From the NCBI GenBank assembly GCA_001770815.1, contig MESD01000167.1, positions 1-64,000 of the forward strand: DNA of 64,000 nt. The letters run 5' to 3'. This DNA comes from Burkholderiales bacterium RIFCSPHIGHO2_12_FULL_69_20 (GTDB taxonomy: Bacteria; Pseudomonadota; Gammaproteobacteria; Burkholderiales; Burkholderiaceae_C). Made by a program: the position numbers and the translations under genes. This document shows positions 9,143-20,799 of the stretch, in pieces (the stretch's first letter is position 1; each line of letters opens with the position of its first letter). Below the pieces are notes generated by a model, which ran no database searches, had not been told where the DNA came from, and saw nothing but the letters and a program-made list of their open reading frames with translations.

Positions 9143-10122
9143 CTCGACAGCTCCTGCCCACTGGCGGCCACGCCGGGCCGGCCCACCGCGCTGGCGCGTC
9201 CTGCGGCCTTCTCGGCGGCTTGGGCGGCGGCCTTGTCCAGCACCGGCGCCTCGGGTCGCGGCGGCATCTGGGCGGCCAGCGGCTCCAGCACCAGCAAATG
9301 GCGCAGGTTGTCCAGGTTGGCCACCGGCAGCAGCACGATGCGGGCAAAGCCGGCGTCGGAGCGGCGGTCGACGCGCGCCACCTTGGCCACCGGCAGGCCG
9401 GGCGGGTAGACGCCGTCGACGCCGCTGGTGGTCAACAGGTCGCCCGCCTGCACGTCGGCATTGCCGGCCATGAAGCGCAGCTCCATCGCGCTGCCGCCCT
9501 CGGCGCCGCCGAAGGCCGCGCCACGCTGCTGGCTGCGGGTGTTGAGCACCGGAATGGCCGCATCGCGGTCGATCAGCAGCGTGACCACCGCCGACAGCGG
9601 GTAGACCTCGGTCACCTGGCCCAGCACGCCGGCCTCGTTGATCACCGGCGCGCCGGCCACCACACCTTGGGTGGCGCCGCGGTTGATGAAGATCTTGCGC
9701 GAGTACGGATCACCGGCCTCGTACAGCAGTTCGGCGGCCACGGTCTTGACCTGCAGCGCCGGCGGCAGCTCGAGCAGCGCGCGCAGCCGCGCATTCTCGG
9801 CGGCCAGCTGCTCGGTGCGGGCGGCGCGCTCGCTCTGGCGCGCCAGCTGCGCGCGGGCGGCGGCCTCGGCGCCCTGCGCCTCCTTGATGCCCTGCAGGTA
9901 GCTCATGCCGTTGCTGATCAGCGCCACCGGCACCTGCAGCCCCTGCTGCACCGGCAGCAGCGCGGTGGCCAGCGCCGAACGCATCGGCAAGGTCAAGCTC
10001 CAGCGGCTGTCGGCGGCCATCAGAAACACCGCCAGCGCCGAGAACAGCGCCAGCTTGGTCAGCGCAGACGGGCCCTGCCTGAAGAAGGGCGGCGGCGTGC
10101 GGTCGATCGTGCCCAGCGTCAT
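9139..10122 (-). CDS. mreC: Rod shape-determining protein MreC
   Basis: This periplasmic scaffold protein is anchored by one N-terminal helix (about residues 22-45). It connects the MreB filament with PBP2 and RodA. The 327 residues show a coiled coil at about 70-115, rich in Ala, Glu and Arg (AQGAEAAARAQLARQSERAARTE region). Two beta domains follow, with the MreC motifs INRGATQGVVAGAPVINEAG and GDLLTTSGVDGVYPPGLPV. The C-terminal tail after about residue 285 is Pro/Ala-rich. It is separated from mreB by 93 bp holding a strong hairpin and overlaps mreD by 4 bp. Confidence 0.93.
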   Translation of the reverse strand: MTLGTIDRTPPPFFRQGPSALTKLALFSALAVFLMAADSRWSLTLPMRSALATALLPVQQGLQVPVALISNGMSYLQGIKEAQGAEAAARAQLARQSERAARTEQLAAENARLRALLELPPALQVKTVAAELLYEAGDPYSRKIFINRGATQGVVAGAPVINEAGVLGQVTEVYPLSAVVTLLIDRDAAIPVLNTRSQQRGAAFGGAEGGSAMELRFMAGNADVQAGDLLTTSGVDGVYPPGLPVAKVARVDRRSDAGFARIVLLPVANLDNLRHLLVLEPLAAQMPPRPEAPVLDKAAAQAAEKAAGRASAVGRPGVAASGQELSR

Positions 10123-10159
10123 GGCAATTCAGCGCGAACCCGGGGCTTCAGAATGCTGA

Positions 10160-10189
10160 AAGCCGGCAGCGTGGGACACGCGCCGGCTT
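10160..10189 (-). terminator. Strong hairpin between mreB and mreC
   Basis: AAGCCGGC pairs with GCCGGCTT (8 bp), and an inner GCGTG/CACGC stem closes on a three-base loop with one bulged base. No U-tract follows on the mreB sense strand. The structure is therefore more likely an attenuator, an mRNA stabiliser or a processing site between the filament gene and the rest of the operon than a full terminator. Confidence 0.6.
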
Positions 10190-10215
10190 CGGTGGCCGCA
10201 TGGCCGCATGGCCGC

Positions 10216-11579
<1,364 letters not shown>

Positions 11580-11879
11580 ATGGCCTTGACCCCGCAGGAC
11601 GCCAGCCGCATCGCGCATCTGGCCCGACTCGAACTTTCTCCCGACGAGGCGCCGCACATGCTGGCGCAGCTCAACGGATTCTTCCGCATCGTCGAGCAGA
11701 TGAGTGCGGTCGACACCGCCGGCATCGAGCCGCTCTACACCCCGCTGTCGGCGATCCAGGCGGTGCACTTGCGCCTGCGCGACGACGTGGTGACCGAAGC
11801 CAACCAGCGCGAGGCCAACCAGCGCAGCGCCCCGGCCGTCGAAGACGGCCTGTTCCTCGTGCCCAAGGTGATCGAATGA
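11580..11879 (+). CDS. gatC: Asp/Glu-tRNA amidotransferase subunit C
   Basis: This small stabilising subunit belongs to the GatCAB complex, which amidates mischarged Glu-tRNA(Gln) and Asp-tRNA(Asn). The 99 residues match GatC ([14 protein letters not shown] and [11 protein letters not shown]). The frame is open from 11490, but [15 protein letters not shown] is the normal start. The stop overlaps the gatA ATG by ATGA. Confidence 0.93.
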   Translation: MALTPQDASRIAHLARLELSPDEAPHMLAQLNGFFRIVEQMSAVDTAGIEPLYTPLSAIQAVHLRLRDDVVTEANQREANQRSAPAVEDGLFLVPKVIE

Positions 11880-13390
11880 GCGCGCCCGCCCTGCACGACC
11901 TGGGCGTGGCCGATCTGTCGCGCGCGTTGGCGGCCAAGACGGTCTCCAGCGAAGAAGTCACCGCCCACCTGCTGGGCCGCATCACACAGCAGCAGGCGCT
12001 GGGCGCCTTCCTGCAGGTCGATGCCGACGGAGCCACCGCCGCCGCGCGTGCGGCCGATGCCCGGCGTGCCGCGGGCCAGGATCTGGCCAGCGCCCCGCTG
12101 CTGGGCGTGCCGATCGCCCACAAGGACATCTTCGTCACCGCGGGTCTGCCCACCACCGCTGGCTCGAAGATGCTGGCCGGCTATCGCAGCCCCTTCGATG
12201 CCACCGTGGTGGCGCGGCTGGCGCAGGCGGGCGCGATCAGCCTGGGCAAGCTCAACTGCGACGAGTTCGCGATGGGCTCGGCCAACGAGAACTCGGCCTT
12301 CGGGCCGGTGCACAACCCCTGGGATCGGTCGCGCGTGCCCGGTGGCTCGTCGGGCGGCTCGGCTGCCGCGGTGGCCGCACGCCTGCTGCCCGCGGCCACC
12401 GGCACCGACACCGGCGGCTCGATCCGCCAGCCGGCCAGCTTCACCGGCGTCACCGGCATCAAGCCCACCTACGGCGTCTGCAGCCGCTACGGCATGATCG
12501 CCTTCGCCTCCAGCCTCGACCAGGCCGGCCCGATGGCGCGCAGCGCCGAAGATTGCGCGCTGCTGCTGTCGGCGATGAGCGGCTTCGATGAGCGCGACAG
12601 CACCAGCGCCCAGCGAGCGCCGCAAGACTTCCACGCGCAGATGCTGCAGCCGCGTGAAAGCGCCACGGCGGCGCGTCCGCTGGCCGGCCTGCGCATCGGC
12701 CTGCCCAAGGAGTTCTTCCCGGCCGGGCTGTCGGCCGATGTGCATGCCGCCGTGCGCCACGCGCTGGCCGAACTGGAAAAGCTCGGCGCCACGCTGGTCG
12801 ACGTGAGCCTGCCGCGCACCGAGCTGTCGATCCCCGTCTACTACATCATCGCGCCGGCCGAGGCCAGCTCGAACCTGTCGCGCTTCGATGGCGTCAAGTT
12901 CGGCCACCGCGCGGCGCAGTACACGGATCTGATGGATCTGTACAAGAAGAGCCGCGCCGAAGGGTTCGGTGCCGAGGTCAAGCGCCGCATCATGATCGGC
13001 ACCTATGTGCTCAGCCATGGCTATTACGACGCCTACTACCTGCAGGCGCAGAAGCTGCGCCGCATGATCGCGGACGACTTTCAAACCTGCTTCACGCAGT
13101 GCGACCTGATCGCCGGCCCGGTGGCGCCCAGCGTGGCCTGGAAGCTCGGTGAACAGGGCGACGACCCGCTGCAGGCCTACCTGGCCGACATCTTCACCCT
13201 GCCCGCCAGCCTGGCCGGCCTGCCCGGCATGAGCGTGCCGGCCGGCCTGGGCGGGTCTGGCGAAAGTGCGGGCATGCCGGTGGGGCTGCAGCTGATCGGC
13301 AACTACTTCGCCGAAGGCCAGTTGCTGCACGCCGCGCACGCGTTGCAGCAGGCCACCGACTGGCACCAACGCGCCCCGGCGGGGATCTGA
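11876..13390 (+). CDS. gatA: Asp/Glu-tRNA amidotransferase subunit A
   Basis: This is the amidase subunit that releases ammonia from glutamine for transamidation. The 504-residue protein belongs to the amidase signature family. It has the Ser-cisSer-Lys triad: Lys in [10 protein letters not shown], the Ser pair in [14 protein letters not shown], and the nucleophile region [14 protein letters not shown]. It overlaps gatC by 4 bp and is followed one base later by gatB. The presence of GatCAB implies indirect synthesis of Gln-tRNA and/or Asn-tRNA. Confidence 0.96.
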   Translation: MSAPALHDLGVADLSRALAAKTVSSEEVTAHLLGRITQQQALGAFLQVDADGATAAARAADARRAAGQDLASAPLLGVPIAHKDIFVTAGLPTTAGSKMLAGYRSPFDATVVARLAQAGAISLGKLNCDEFAMGSANENSAFGPVHNPWDRSRVPGGSSGGSAAAVAARLLPAATGTDTGGSIRQPASFTGVTGIKPTYGVCSRYGMIAFASSLDQAGPMARSAEDCALLLSAMSGFDERDSTSAQRAPQDFHAQMLQPRESATAARPLAGLRIGLPKEFFPAGLSADVHAAVRHALAELEKLGATLVDVSLPRTELSIPVYYIIAPAEASSNLSRFDGVKFGHRAAQYTDLMDLYKKSRAEGFGAEVKRRIMIGTYVLSHGYYDAYYLQAQKLRRMIADDFQTCFTQCDLIAGPVAPSVAWKLGEQGDDPLQAYLADIFTLPASLAGLPGMSVPAGLGGSGESAGMPVGLQLIGNYFAEGQLLHAAHALQQATDWHQRAPAGI

Positions 13391-13391
13391 C

Positions 13392-14855
<1,464 letters not shown>

Positions 14856-15544
14856 GCGCCGCCACCGGCGGCAGCGAGCCCGGTGCCGCGCCGGCCCACA
14901 GGCGGCGCAGGCGGTCGAGCTCGACGTCGTAGAGCCGGTTGATGCGCACCAGCTCACCTTCCTGGGTGGTGGTGGCCTGCTTCTGCGCGGCCACGCCGGC
15001 GTCGTTGGCGTCGAGTTGCTGCTTCAACCGCGTCGGCAACTGCCGGCCGCGGTAGAACTCGGTCTCGTCCAGCAGCGGCTTGCGTTCGGCAGCCAGTTCA
15101 CGCAGGCGCAGTTCGGTGGCTTTCATCGCCAGGCGCACGGTGTCCAGCGCCGCCTCGCGCGCCTTGGCGTGCGCCGCCTCGTTGGGAAAGCGCGCCATCA
15201 GGTTGCGGTCGCGCCGCACCGCGTCGGCCTGGGCCGCGCGCGCCAACTCGGCCCGGCGCTCGGCGGCATCGCGCTCGGCACGCTCTTCGGCGGTGAGGGT
15301 GGGCGGGATGATCCGCTGCACCGAGCCGTCGCGGTTGAGCACCCGCTGCTCGCGGCTGCTGCAGTCGGGGATGGGCCGGTCGGAGGTGAGCCGGCGGCCC
15401 TTGCCATCCACGCAGGTGTAGATGCCGGTGGACGAGGCACCACCGGCCTGGGCCCACGACGACGCGGCGGTGGCCAGCACGGTCAGCGCCAGCAGCGCCA
15501 ACCTTGCCACACCCGACGACCTGCACCGCTGGACCAGGCTCAAT

Positions 15545-16246
15545 TCATACTCCGTATCGATCCCGGTAGGCGACCACGCGTGGCAGGTGTTGGGCCAGCT
15601 CGGCCGCACCGGAGGACTGCAGATACTGCAGCAGGTCCTGCAGCGTCGCAATCGCCGCAACATCCAGTTTCAGTTGATCCCGCACGTACTGCACGGCCGA
15701 CCAGGCCATGTCCGTGCCACCTTCGCTGGCTTTCTCCTGCCGGTCGAGTGCGATGGCCACGCCGCAGGGGGTGGCGCCGGCCGCGCCGATCATCGCGATC
15801 GACTCGCGCACCGAGGTGCCGGCCGAGATCACGTCGTCGATGATCAGCACCCGCCCGCGCACCGGCGCACCCACCAGCGTGCCGCCCTCGCCGTGGTCCT
15901 TGGCCTCCTTGCGGTTGTAGGCGAAGGGCACGTTGCGGCCCAGCCGCGCCAGCTCGATGGCTACCGCCGCGGCCAGCGGGATGCCCTTGTAGGCGGGGCC
16001 GAACAGCATGTCGAAGGGCAGGTCCGAATCGAGCAGGCGCCGTGCATAGAATCCCGCGAGGCGGCCCAGCTTGGCGCCGTCGTCGAACAAGCCGGCGTTG
16101 AAGAAGTACGGCGACAGCCGCCCGGCCTTGGTCTTGAATTCACCAAAGCACAGCACGCCCGCTTCGACGGCGAATTGCACGAAGTCCTGCGCCAGCGGGC
16201 TGCTGGCCACGCTGGTGGTGGGTGTTGAATTGGCGCTCATGTTCAT
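15545..16246 (-). CDS. pyrE: Orotate phosphoribosyltransferase
   Basis: PyrE catalyses the fifth step of pyrimidine synthesis, orotate plus PRPP to OMP. The 233-residue product has the PRPP-binding loop VLIIDDVISAGTSVRES, the flexible-loop lysine region YNRKEAKDHGEGG and the opening FGEFKTKAGRLSPYFFNAG. Length and order are normal. The first ATG (16246) is used; a second Met two codons in is possible. The gene diverges from exonuclease III, with only 9 bp between the two start codons. Its promoter must therefore lie inside the exonuclease gene. Confidence 0.95.
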   Translation of the reverse strand: MNMSANSTPTTSVASSPLAQDFVQFAVEAGVLCFGEFKTKAGRLSPYFFNAGLFDDGAKLGRLAGFYARRLLDSDLPFDMLFGPAYKGIPLAAAVAIELARLGRNVPFAYNRKEAKDHGEGGTLVGAPVRGRVLIIDDVISAGTSVRESIAMIGAAGATPCGVAIALDRQEKASEGGTDMAWSAVQYVRDQLKLDVAAIATLQDLLQYLQSSGAAELAQHLPRVVAYRDRYGV

Positions 16247-16255
16247 GGAGATCCC
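16247..16255. promoter_or_regulatory. Shared Shine-Dalgarno palindrome of pyrE and exonuclease III
   Basis: The nine bases GGAGATCCC lie exactly between the pyrE ATG (leftward) and the exonuclease TTG (rightward). On the plus strand GGAG is five bases before TTG. On the minus strand the complement supplies GGGA five bases before ATG. One near-palindrome therefore gives ribosome-binding sites to two divergent genes. Confidence 0.65.
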
Positions 16256-17044
16256 TTGGCTTTTCGACTCATCACGCTCAACCTGAATGGCATCCGTTCA
16301 GCGGCCAACAAGGGCTTCGTGGAATGGGCCGCGCAAACGGGCGCGGATTGTATGGGCGTGCAGGAGGTCAAGGCCCAGGCCGCCGACCTGGCCGACCGCT
16401 TCGAGACGGTGGCCGGCATGCCGGGCTATTTTCACTTCGCCGAGAAGAAGGGCTATTCGGGCGTGGGCCTGTACAGCCGCAAGGCCCCCAGCGAGGTGAT
16501 TGTGGGGCTGGGCAACGCTGAATTCGACGCCGAGGGTCGTTATGTGGAAACCCGCTACGACACGGCAAAGCGCAAGTTCAGCGTGATCAGCTGCTACTTT
16601 CCCAGCGGCTCGTCGGGTGAGGAGCGGCAGGCGGCCAAGTTCCGCTTCCTCGGCGTGCTCTACCCGCACCTGGTGGCGCTGAAGGCCGCGCGCGAGTTCA
16701 TCCTGGTGGGCGACGTCAACATCGCGCACCAGAACATCGACCTGAAGAACTGGCGCAGCAACCAGAAGAACTCGGGCTTCACGCCCGAAGAGCGCGCCTG
16801 GATGACCCGGCTGCTGGCCGAGGCGGGGCTGGTGGACGTGTTCCGCACCCTCAACCCGCACCCCGAGCAATACACCTGGTGGAGCAACCGCGGCCAGGCC
16901 TGGGCCAACAACGTGGGCTGGCGGCTGGACTACCACCTGGCCACGCCTGCCACCGCCGCGCTGGCCCGGCGCGAGGCGATCTATCTCGACCAGCGCTTCA
17001 GCGACCACGCGCCGCTGACCATCGATTACGACTTCGAGCTTTGA
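16256..17044 (+). CDS. xth: Exonuclease III family AP endonuclease
   Basis: This base-excision repair nuclease cuts at abasic sites and degrades 3' ends. The 262 residues contain the endonuclease/exonuclease/phosphatase motifs LNLNGIRSAANKGF, GVQEVKAQ with the metal-binding Glu, LVGDVNIAHQNIDLKN, and the C-terminal SDHAPLTIDYDF carrying the catalytic Asp-His. The TTG start is the only in-frame choice that keeps the conserved N-terminus, and it has GGAG at ideal spacing. The gene is divergent from pyrE. Its 3' end overlaps the PIN-toxin remnant by 19 bp on the other strand. Confidence 0.93.
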   Translation: MAFRLITLNLNGIRSAANKGFVEWAAQTGADCMGVQEVKAQAADLADRFETVAGMPGYFHFAEKKGYSGVGLYSRKAPSEVIVGLGNAEFDAEGRYVETRYDTAKRKFSVISCYFPSGSSGEERQAAKFRFLGVLYPHLVALKAAREFILVGDVNIAHQNIDLKNWRSNQKNSGFTPEERAWMTRLLAEAGLVDVFRTLNPHPEQYTWWSNRGQAWANNVGWRLDYHLATPATAALARREAIYLDQRFSDHAPLTIDYDFEL

Positions 17045-17223
17045 GTGGCTTGTGGGCTCGTGAACGCCCGCAGTCTGATGCCAAGGGCGCTGGCGAACGC
17101 CGGAACGCACCAAGCCGCAGCGACGAGTTCACCTTTCTCGCGGGCGTACCAGTTGGTGACTGCCGCACTGTGCGGCGCGTTCAGAAACAACGGCACGAGT
17201 ACGCCGGTGTCGACATAAACCAT
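17026..17223 (-). pseudogene. Truncated VapC-like PIN-domain toxin
   Basis: Only the N-terminal half of a PIN ribonuclease is present. It begins MVYVDTGVLVPLFLN, with the first metal-binding Asp at residue 5, and runs to WCVPAFASALGIR near residue 50. The last 15 residues are antisense of the exonuclease III 3' end and do not belong to the family. Intact VapC proteins are about 130-140 residues and need three or four acidic residues, most of which are missing here. Upstream sequence on this strand shows no clear antitoxin. I read this as debris of a lost toxin-antitoxin pair. Confidence 0.7.
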
Positions 17224-17589
17224 GTCAGTACCGCGCCCGCCGCGCAGTTCCTCCATCACGGGCGTGCTCATGGGCATGGCACTGCGGGCCGCGGTCAACT
17301 CGAGCGCGAATGCCTGGCGATTCCACTGTGCCGGCCGAATCGACAGGCTACCGCTCCTGTCAGGATCCGAGACACCGCCTTCAGGCGACGGCGGTGAGTG
17401 GGTTGGTTGGGGTGCCGCCGCGGGCGATAACATTCTGCGGTCGCCGGATTCGAAAGCACGCATCATCGCCCACCCCCTGGCCCGGCGCCTGCCCGAGGCG
17501 CCGCACCACCGCCCGGCTTGCGCCGCGCCATGCGCCCGTTTGACCGGCCGACGGGCGCAGGTCGTGGTGCGGTGCCCGGAAGTACCCCG
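17224..17589. other. Intergenic region with decayed toxin-antitoxin sequence and ktrB leader
   Basis: These 366 bp lie between the PIN remnant and the potassium channel gene. The reverse strand next to the toxin start (about 17224-17345) stays open and probably once encoded the antitoxin, but no recognisable domain remains. The right half holds a candidate promoter at 17403-17431. In-frame TTG (17518) and ATG (17530) codons are also there, and were not used as the ktrB start. Confidence 0.4.
17403..17431 (+). promoter_or_regulatory. Candidate sigma-70 promoter for the potassium-uptake operon
   Basis: TTGGTT and GATAAC are separated by 17 bp, about 160 bp upstream of the chosen GTG start. Each hexamer matches consensus at three to four positions. 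It is the best-spaced candidate in this gap, assigned by eye. Confidence 0.4.
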
Positions 17590-18921
17590 GTGAGCCGCAG
17601 GCTGTCGCACCCGGCGGCGGTGGTCGCCCTGTCCTTCCTGGCGGCCATCGGCATCGGCACCATCGTGCTGCTGCTGCCCTGGGCCACGGCCGACGGTAGC
17701 CGCGCGGGGCTGCTGACGGCCCTGTTCACGGCCACCTCGGCGGTTTGTGTCACGGGCCTGGTGGTGGTCGACACCGGCACCTACTGGTCGGGTTTCGGGC
17801 AGACCGTGATCCTGGTGCTGTTCCAGCTCGGCGGCTTCGGCATGATGGCGGCGGCCACCTCGCTCGGGCTGGTGGTCAGCCGGCAGTTGCGGCTGAGCAC
17901 GCGCCTGGTGCTGCAGGCTGAAACCCATTCGCTGGCGTTGGGCGATGTGCGCAGCATCGCCAAGCTGATTCTGGTGGTGACGCTGGTGGTCGAGGCCCTG
18001 GTCACGGTGCTGTTGGCGCTGCGTTTTGCGTTCGGCCATGGCATGGGCTGGGGCGATGCGGCCTGGCACGGACTGTTCCACGCGGTATCGGCCTACAACA
18101 ACGCCGGCTTCTCGACCTGGGGCGACAGCGTGACACGCTTTGCCGCCGACGGCTGGGTGCTTGCGCCACTGATGGCCGCGATCGTCATCGGCGGGCTGGG
18201 TTTTCCGGTTCTGCACGAGCTGGTGCTGCGCCGCAAGGCACATGCCCGGGCCAGCATGCACACGGTGCTGACGCTGTGGGGATCGGCGGTGCTGCTGGCC
18301 GGCGGTGCGCTGATCTTCCTGCTCGCCGAATCGGGCAACGCCCGCACGCTGGGCCCGATGGGCTGGGGCGAGCGTGTGCTGGCGGCTGCGTTCGCGTCCG
18401 TCTCGGCGCGCACCGCCGGCTTCAACGCCCTGGACATCGGCGCCCTCAGCACTGAATCGCTGGCCTTGCACTACGTGCTGATGTTCATCGGCGGTGGCAG
18501 CGCGGGCACGGCGGGCGGTGTGAAGGTGACCACCTTCTTCCTGCTGCTGCTGATCGTGTGGAACGAGATCCGCGGCCACCGCGACGTGGAGTTCCGCGGG
18601 CGGCGCATCGAGTCGGCGGTGCAGCGCCAGGCCCTGACGGTGCTGGTGCTCAGTGCCGGCGTGGTGGTGGTCGCGGTGCTGCTGCTGCTGCCGATGACCG
18701 CATTGCCGATGGAGAAGGTGGTGTTCGAGGTGGTCTCCGCCTTTGCCACGGTGGGCCTGTCCACCGGCATCACCGCCGAGTTGCCCGCGGCCGGCCAGCT
18801 CGTCCTGGTCGTGCTGATGTTCGTCGGTCGGGTGGGTGTGGTCACACTGGCCGCTGCGCTGGCGATGAACCATGGCCGTCGCAGCTACCGTTACCCAGAG
18901 GAGAAACCCATTGTCGGATAA
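17590..18921 (+). CDS. ktrB: Potassium uptake channel protein (KtrB/TrkH family)
   Basis: This integral membrane K+ translocation subunit works with the cytoplasmic KtrA/TrkA partner encoded next. The 443 residues form four membrane-pore-membrane repeats. The pore-loop glycines are visible in TSAVCVTGLVV, AYNNAGFSTW, VSARTAGFN and FATVGLSTG, and the intramembrane-gate loop GGGSAGTAGGVK is present. The GTG at 17590 was chosen because GGAAG lies seven bases upstream and the length then matches the family. Longer versions from 17518 or 17530 would add a Pro/Arg-rich leader. It overlaps the next gene by 11 bp. Confidence 0.88.
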   Translation: MSRRLSHPAAVVALSFLAAIGIGTIVLLLPWATADGSRAGLLTALFTATSAVCVTGLVVVDTGTYWSGFGQTVILVLFQLGGFGMMAAATSLGLVVSRQLRLSTRLVLQAETHSLALGDVRSIAKLILVVTLVVEALVTVLLALRFAFGHGMGWGDAAWHGLFHAVSAYNNAGFSTWGDSVTRFAADGWVLAPLMAAIVIGGLGFPVLHELVLRRKAHARASMHTVLTLWGSAVLLAGGALIFLLAESGNARTLGPMGWGERVLAAAFASVSARTAGFNALDIGALSTESLALHYVLMFIGGGSAGTAGGVKVTTFFLLLLIVWNEIRGHRDVEFRGRRIESAVQRQALTVLVLSAGVVVVAVLLLLPMTALPMEKVVFEVVSAFATVGLSTGITAELPAAGQLVLVVLMFVGRVGVVTLAAALAMNHGRRSYRYPEEKPIVG

Positions 18922-19585
18922 GGCACAGCCCAAGGGCTCGGACAGCGTGGTGGTCATCGGCCTGGGGCGCTTCGGCGCCAGCGTGGCCGAGGCCTTGGTG
19001 CAGCTGGGTCACGACGTACTGGCCATCGACAGCGTGCCCGACACCGTGCAGACGCTGTCGGGCACGCTGCCCCATGTGGTGCAGGCCGACGCCACCGACG
19101 CCGAGTCCTTGAAGCAGCTGGGTGTGGGCGACTTCGCGCACGCCGTGGTCAGCATCGGGCAGAACCTGGAGGCCAGTGTGCTGACCGTGCTGAACCTCAG
19201 CCAGATGGGCATGAAGGACATCTGGGTCAAGGCCAACAACCGGCCGCACGGGCGCATCGCCGAGCGCATCGGTGCGCACCACGTGGTCTACCCGGAAGCC
19301 GACATGGGCGAGCGCGTGGCGCACCTGGTGACGGGCAAGATGATCGATTTCATCGAGTTCGACGATGGCTTTTCCATCGCCAAGACCCGGGCCCCGCGTG
19401 AGACCGTGGGCAAGACGCTGGCCGATTCGGCGGTGCGCCAGCGCCACGCGGTCACCGTGGTGGGCATCAAGCGGCGGCACCAGGACTTCATCTACGCCAA
19501 GCCCGACACCGTGGTGCAGCCGGGCGACTTGCTGATCGTGGCCGGCTCGACACGCGAGGTCGAGCGCTTCGCGGCGCGGGTCTGA
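18911..19585 (+). CDS. ktrA: Potassium uptake regulatory subunit (KtrA/TrkA-type RCK protein)
   Basis: This cytoplasmic gating ring subunit of the K+ channel binds nucleotides. The 224 residues contain an RCK_N Rossmann fold (VIGLGRFGASVAEAL, ending in Asp in VLAIDS) and a C-terminal RCK_C domain with QPGDLLIVAGS. The TTG start has GAGGAG seven bases upstream. An upstream in-frame ATG at 18872 lies well inside ktrB and lacks such a signal. It is operonic with ktrB and convergent with the HD-GYP-like gene 45 bp away. Confidence 0.88.
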   Translation: MSDKAQPKGSDSVVVIGLGRFGASVAEALVQLGHDVLAIDSVPDTVQTLSGTLPHVVQADATDAESLKQLGVGDFAHAVVSIGQNLEASVLTVLNLSQMGMKDIWVKANNRPHGRIAERIGAHHVVYPEADMGERVAHLVTGKMIDFIEFDDGFSIAKTRAPRETVGKTLADSAVRQRHAVTVVGIKRRHQDFIYAKPDTVVQPGDLLIVAGSTREVERFAARV

Positions 19586-19614
19586 CCGCACGGGTCGCCG
19601 CGCCGGAGTGTGGT

Positions 19615-19647
19615 GATCACTGCTCGACGATCACTGCCCGACGATCA
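19615..19647. repeat. 14-bp tandem duplication at the 3' end of the HD-GYP-like gene
   Basis: GATCACTGCTCGAC is followed directly by GATCACTGCCCGAC and then a third partial GATCA. The repeat spans the stop codon of the minus-strand gene ending at 19631 and creates a second stop in another frame just beyond. It looks like a recent slippage duplication. Confidence 0.7.
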
Positions 19648-20773
19648 GCCCGGCCACCCGCTCGTCGGACAGGCGCATCGGCATCGCCTGCGCCGACAGC
19701 AGTGCCACCACCGCATGCTCTTCGCGGGCGGTGTCGCGTATCAGCGACGTCAGGCGGGGCACGCCGGCGTTGTTGGTCAGCGTGGCCACCAGCGGGTGGT
19801 GGGCCTTCTCGCCGTTGCGCACCACCACGCCCAGTTCGCCCGAGGCCAGTTTGACCATGCTGCCCGGCGGAAAGACCCCGAAGGCCTTGATCAGCGCCGC
19901 GGCCAGCGGGTTGGAGTCGCCCATCTGGTGCAGCTCGCGCCCGGCCTGTTGTGCACTCATCGCCGGCCGGTTGGCACGGCTGCTGAGCCGAGCGGTATAG
20001 ACGTCCGCAAAGCGCAGCATCTCGGTCAGCGCCCCCACCTCGGTCAAGCCCCGGGGATAGCCCGAACCGTCGGGGGCCTCGTGGTGCTCGCGCACGGCGT
20101 CGAGCCAGACGGCGTCGGTGACGCCGGCTTCGCCCAGCATCTCGGCGCTGCGCGTCGGGTGCGCGTGGATGGCCTCGCGCTGTTTGGTGGTCAGCGGCGA
20201 CACCTGCGTGGCCAGCCGCGCCTGCAGGTCGAGCATGCCCAGGTTCATCGTCAGGGCGGCCTGGAACGCGCGGCGCTGCTCGTCGGCGCTCCAGCCCAGG
20301 AAACGCGCCGCCGCGTGGCAGGCGGTGGCGGCGTGGATCGAGTGGGTCACGCCGTAGTGGCCGGCGCCGGCGTCCGGTCGGCGCACCACCTGCGACAGCG
20401 CCACGTCGGGTGCGCATTGGATCAGTGACAGCAGCAGGTCGGTGGCACTGTGGATGGCGCCGGCCATCGTTGTCGGCGGCGCCGTGAGCGCTTGCTGCAC
20501 ATCGCCGGTGGCGCGCTCCCAATCGGCCGCCAGACGGTCGATGCGCGGTGCCGGCGCTTCGCGGCGCACCGGCGGGTCGAGCTCGGCGAGCAGGGCGATC
20601 TCGTCAGCCTCGACCTGCGCGCCGCGCTTGAACAAGGCCTGCAGCTGCGGCTCGTCGACGATGATCTGGCCGCGCGCCAGCAGCAGCATGCCCACCGCGT
20701 CACGCACGCTGAACAGCAGCGGTTCACCGAGCACGATGCGATTCTTGACCGATGAGAGCGAACAGACGCGCAT
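19631..20773 (-). CDS. HD-GYP-type protein with a degenerate HD site
   Basis: Intact HD-GYP domains hydrolyse cyclic di-GMP. The 380-residue protein has a 120-residue N-terminal part of unknown fold (RIVLGEPLLFSVRDAVGMLLLARGQ). An HD-GYP-like helical domain follows, at about 150-310. It keeps HPTRSAEML, REHHEAPDGSGYPRGL (the GYP signature) and FADVYTARLS. Where family members have HDIGK, this one reads TMNLGMLDLQ, so the eponymous His-Asp metal pair is absent. The ATG at 20773 was chosen over a TTG at 20794. It is probably a c-di-GMP-binding or inactive relative. Confidence 0.75.
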   Translation of the reverse strand: MRVCSLSSVKNRIVLGEPLLFSVRDAVGMLLLARGQIIVDEPQLQALFKRGAQVEADEIALLAELDPPVRREAPAPRIDRLAADWERATGDVQQALTAPPTTMAGAIHSATDLLLSLIQCAPDVALSQVVRRPDAGAGHYGVTHSIHAATACHAAARFLGWSADEQRRAFQAALTMNLGMLDLQARLATQVSPLTTKQREAIHAHPTRSAEMLGEAGVTDAVWLDAVREHHEAPDGSGYPRGLTEVGALTEMLRFADVYTARLSSRANRPAMSAQQAGRELHQMGDSNPLAAALIKAFGVFPPGSMVKLASGELGVVVRNGEKAHHPLVATLTNNAGVPRLTSLIRDTAREEHAVVALLSAQAMPMRLSDERVAGLIVGQ

Positions 20774-20799
20774 GACCACCTGTGGAGGGAACAACGCCC

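Noticed and set aside
17224-18957. Minus-strand frame continuous with the PIN remnant
   Set aside because: It runs antisense through ktrB; only the last 65 codons resemble a protein family.
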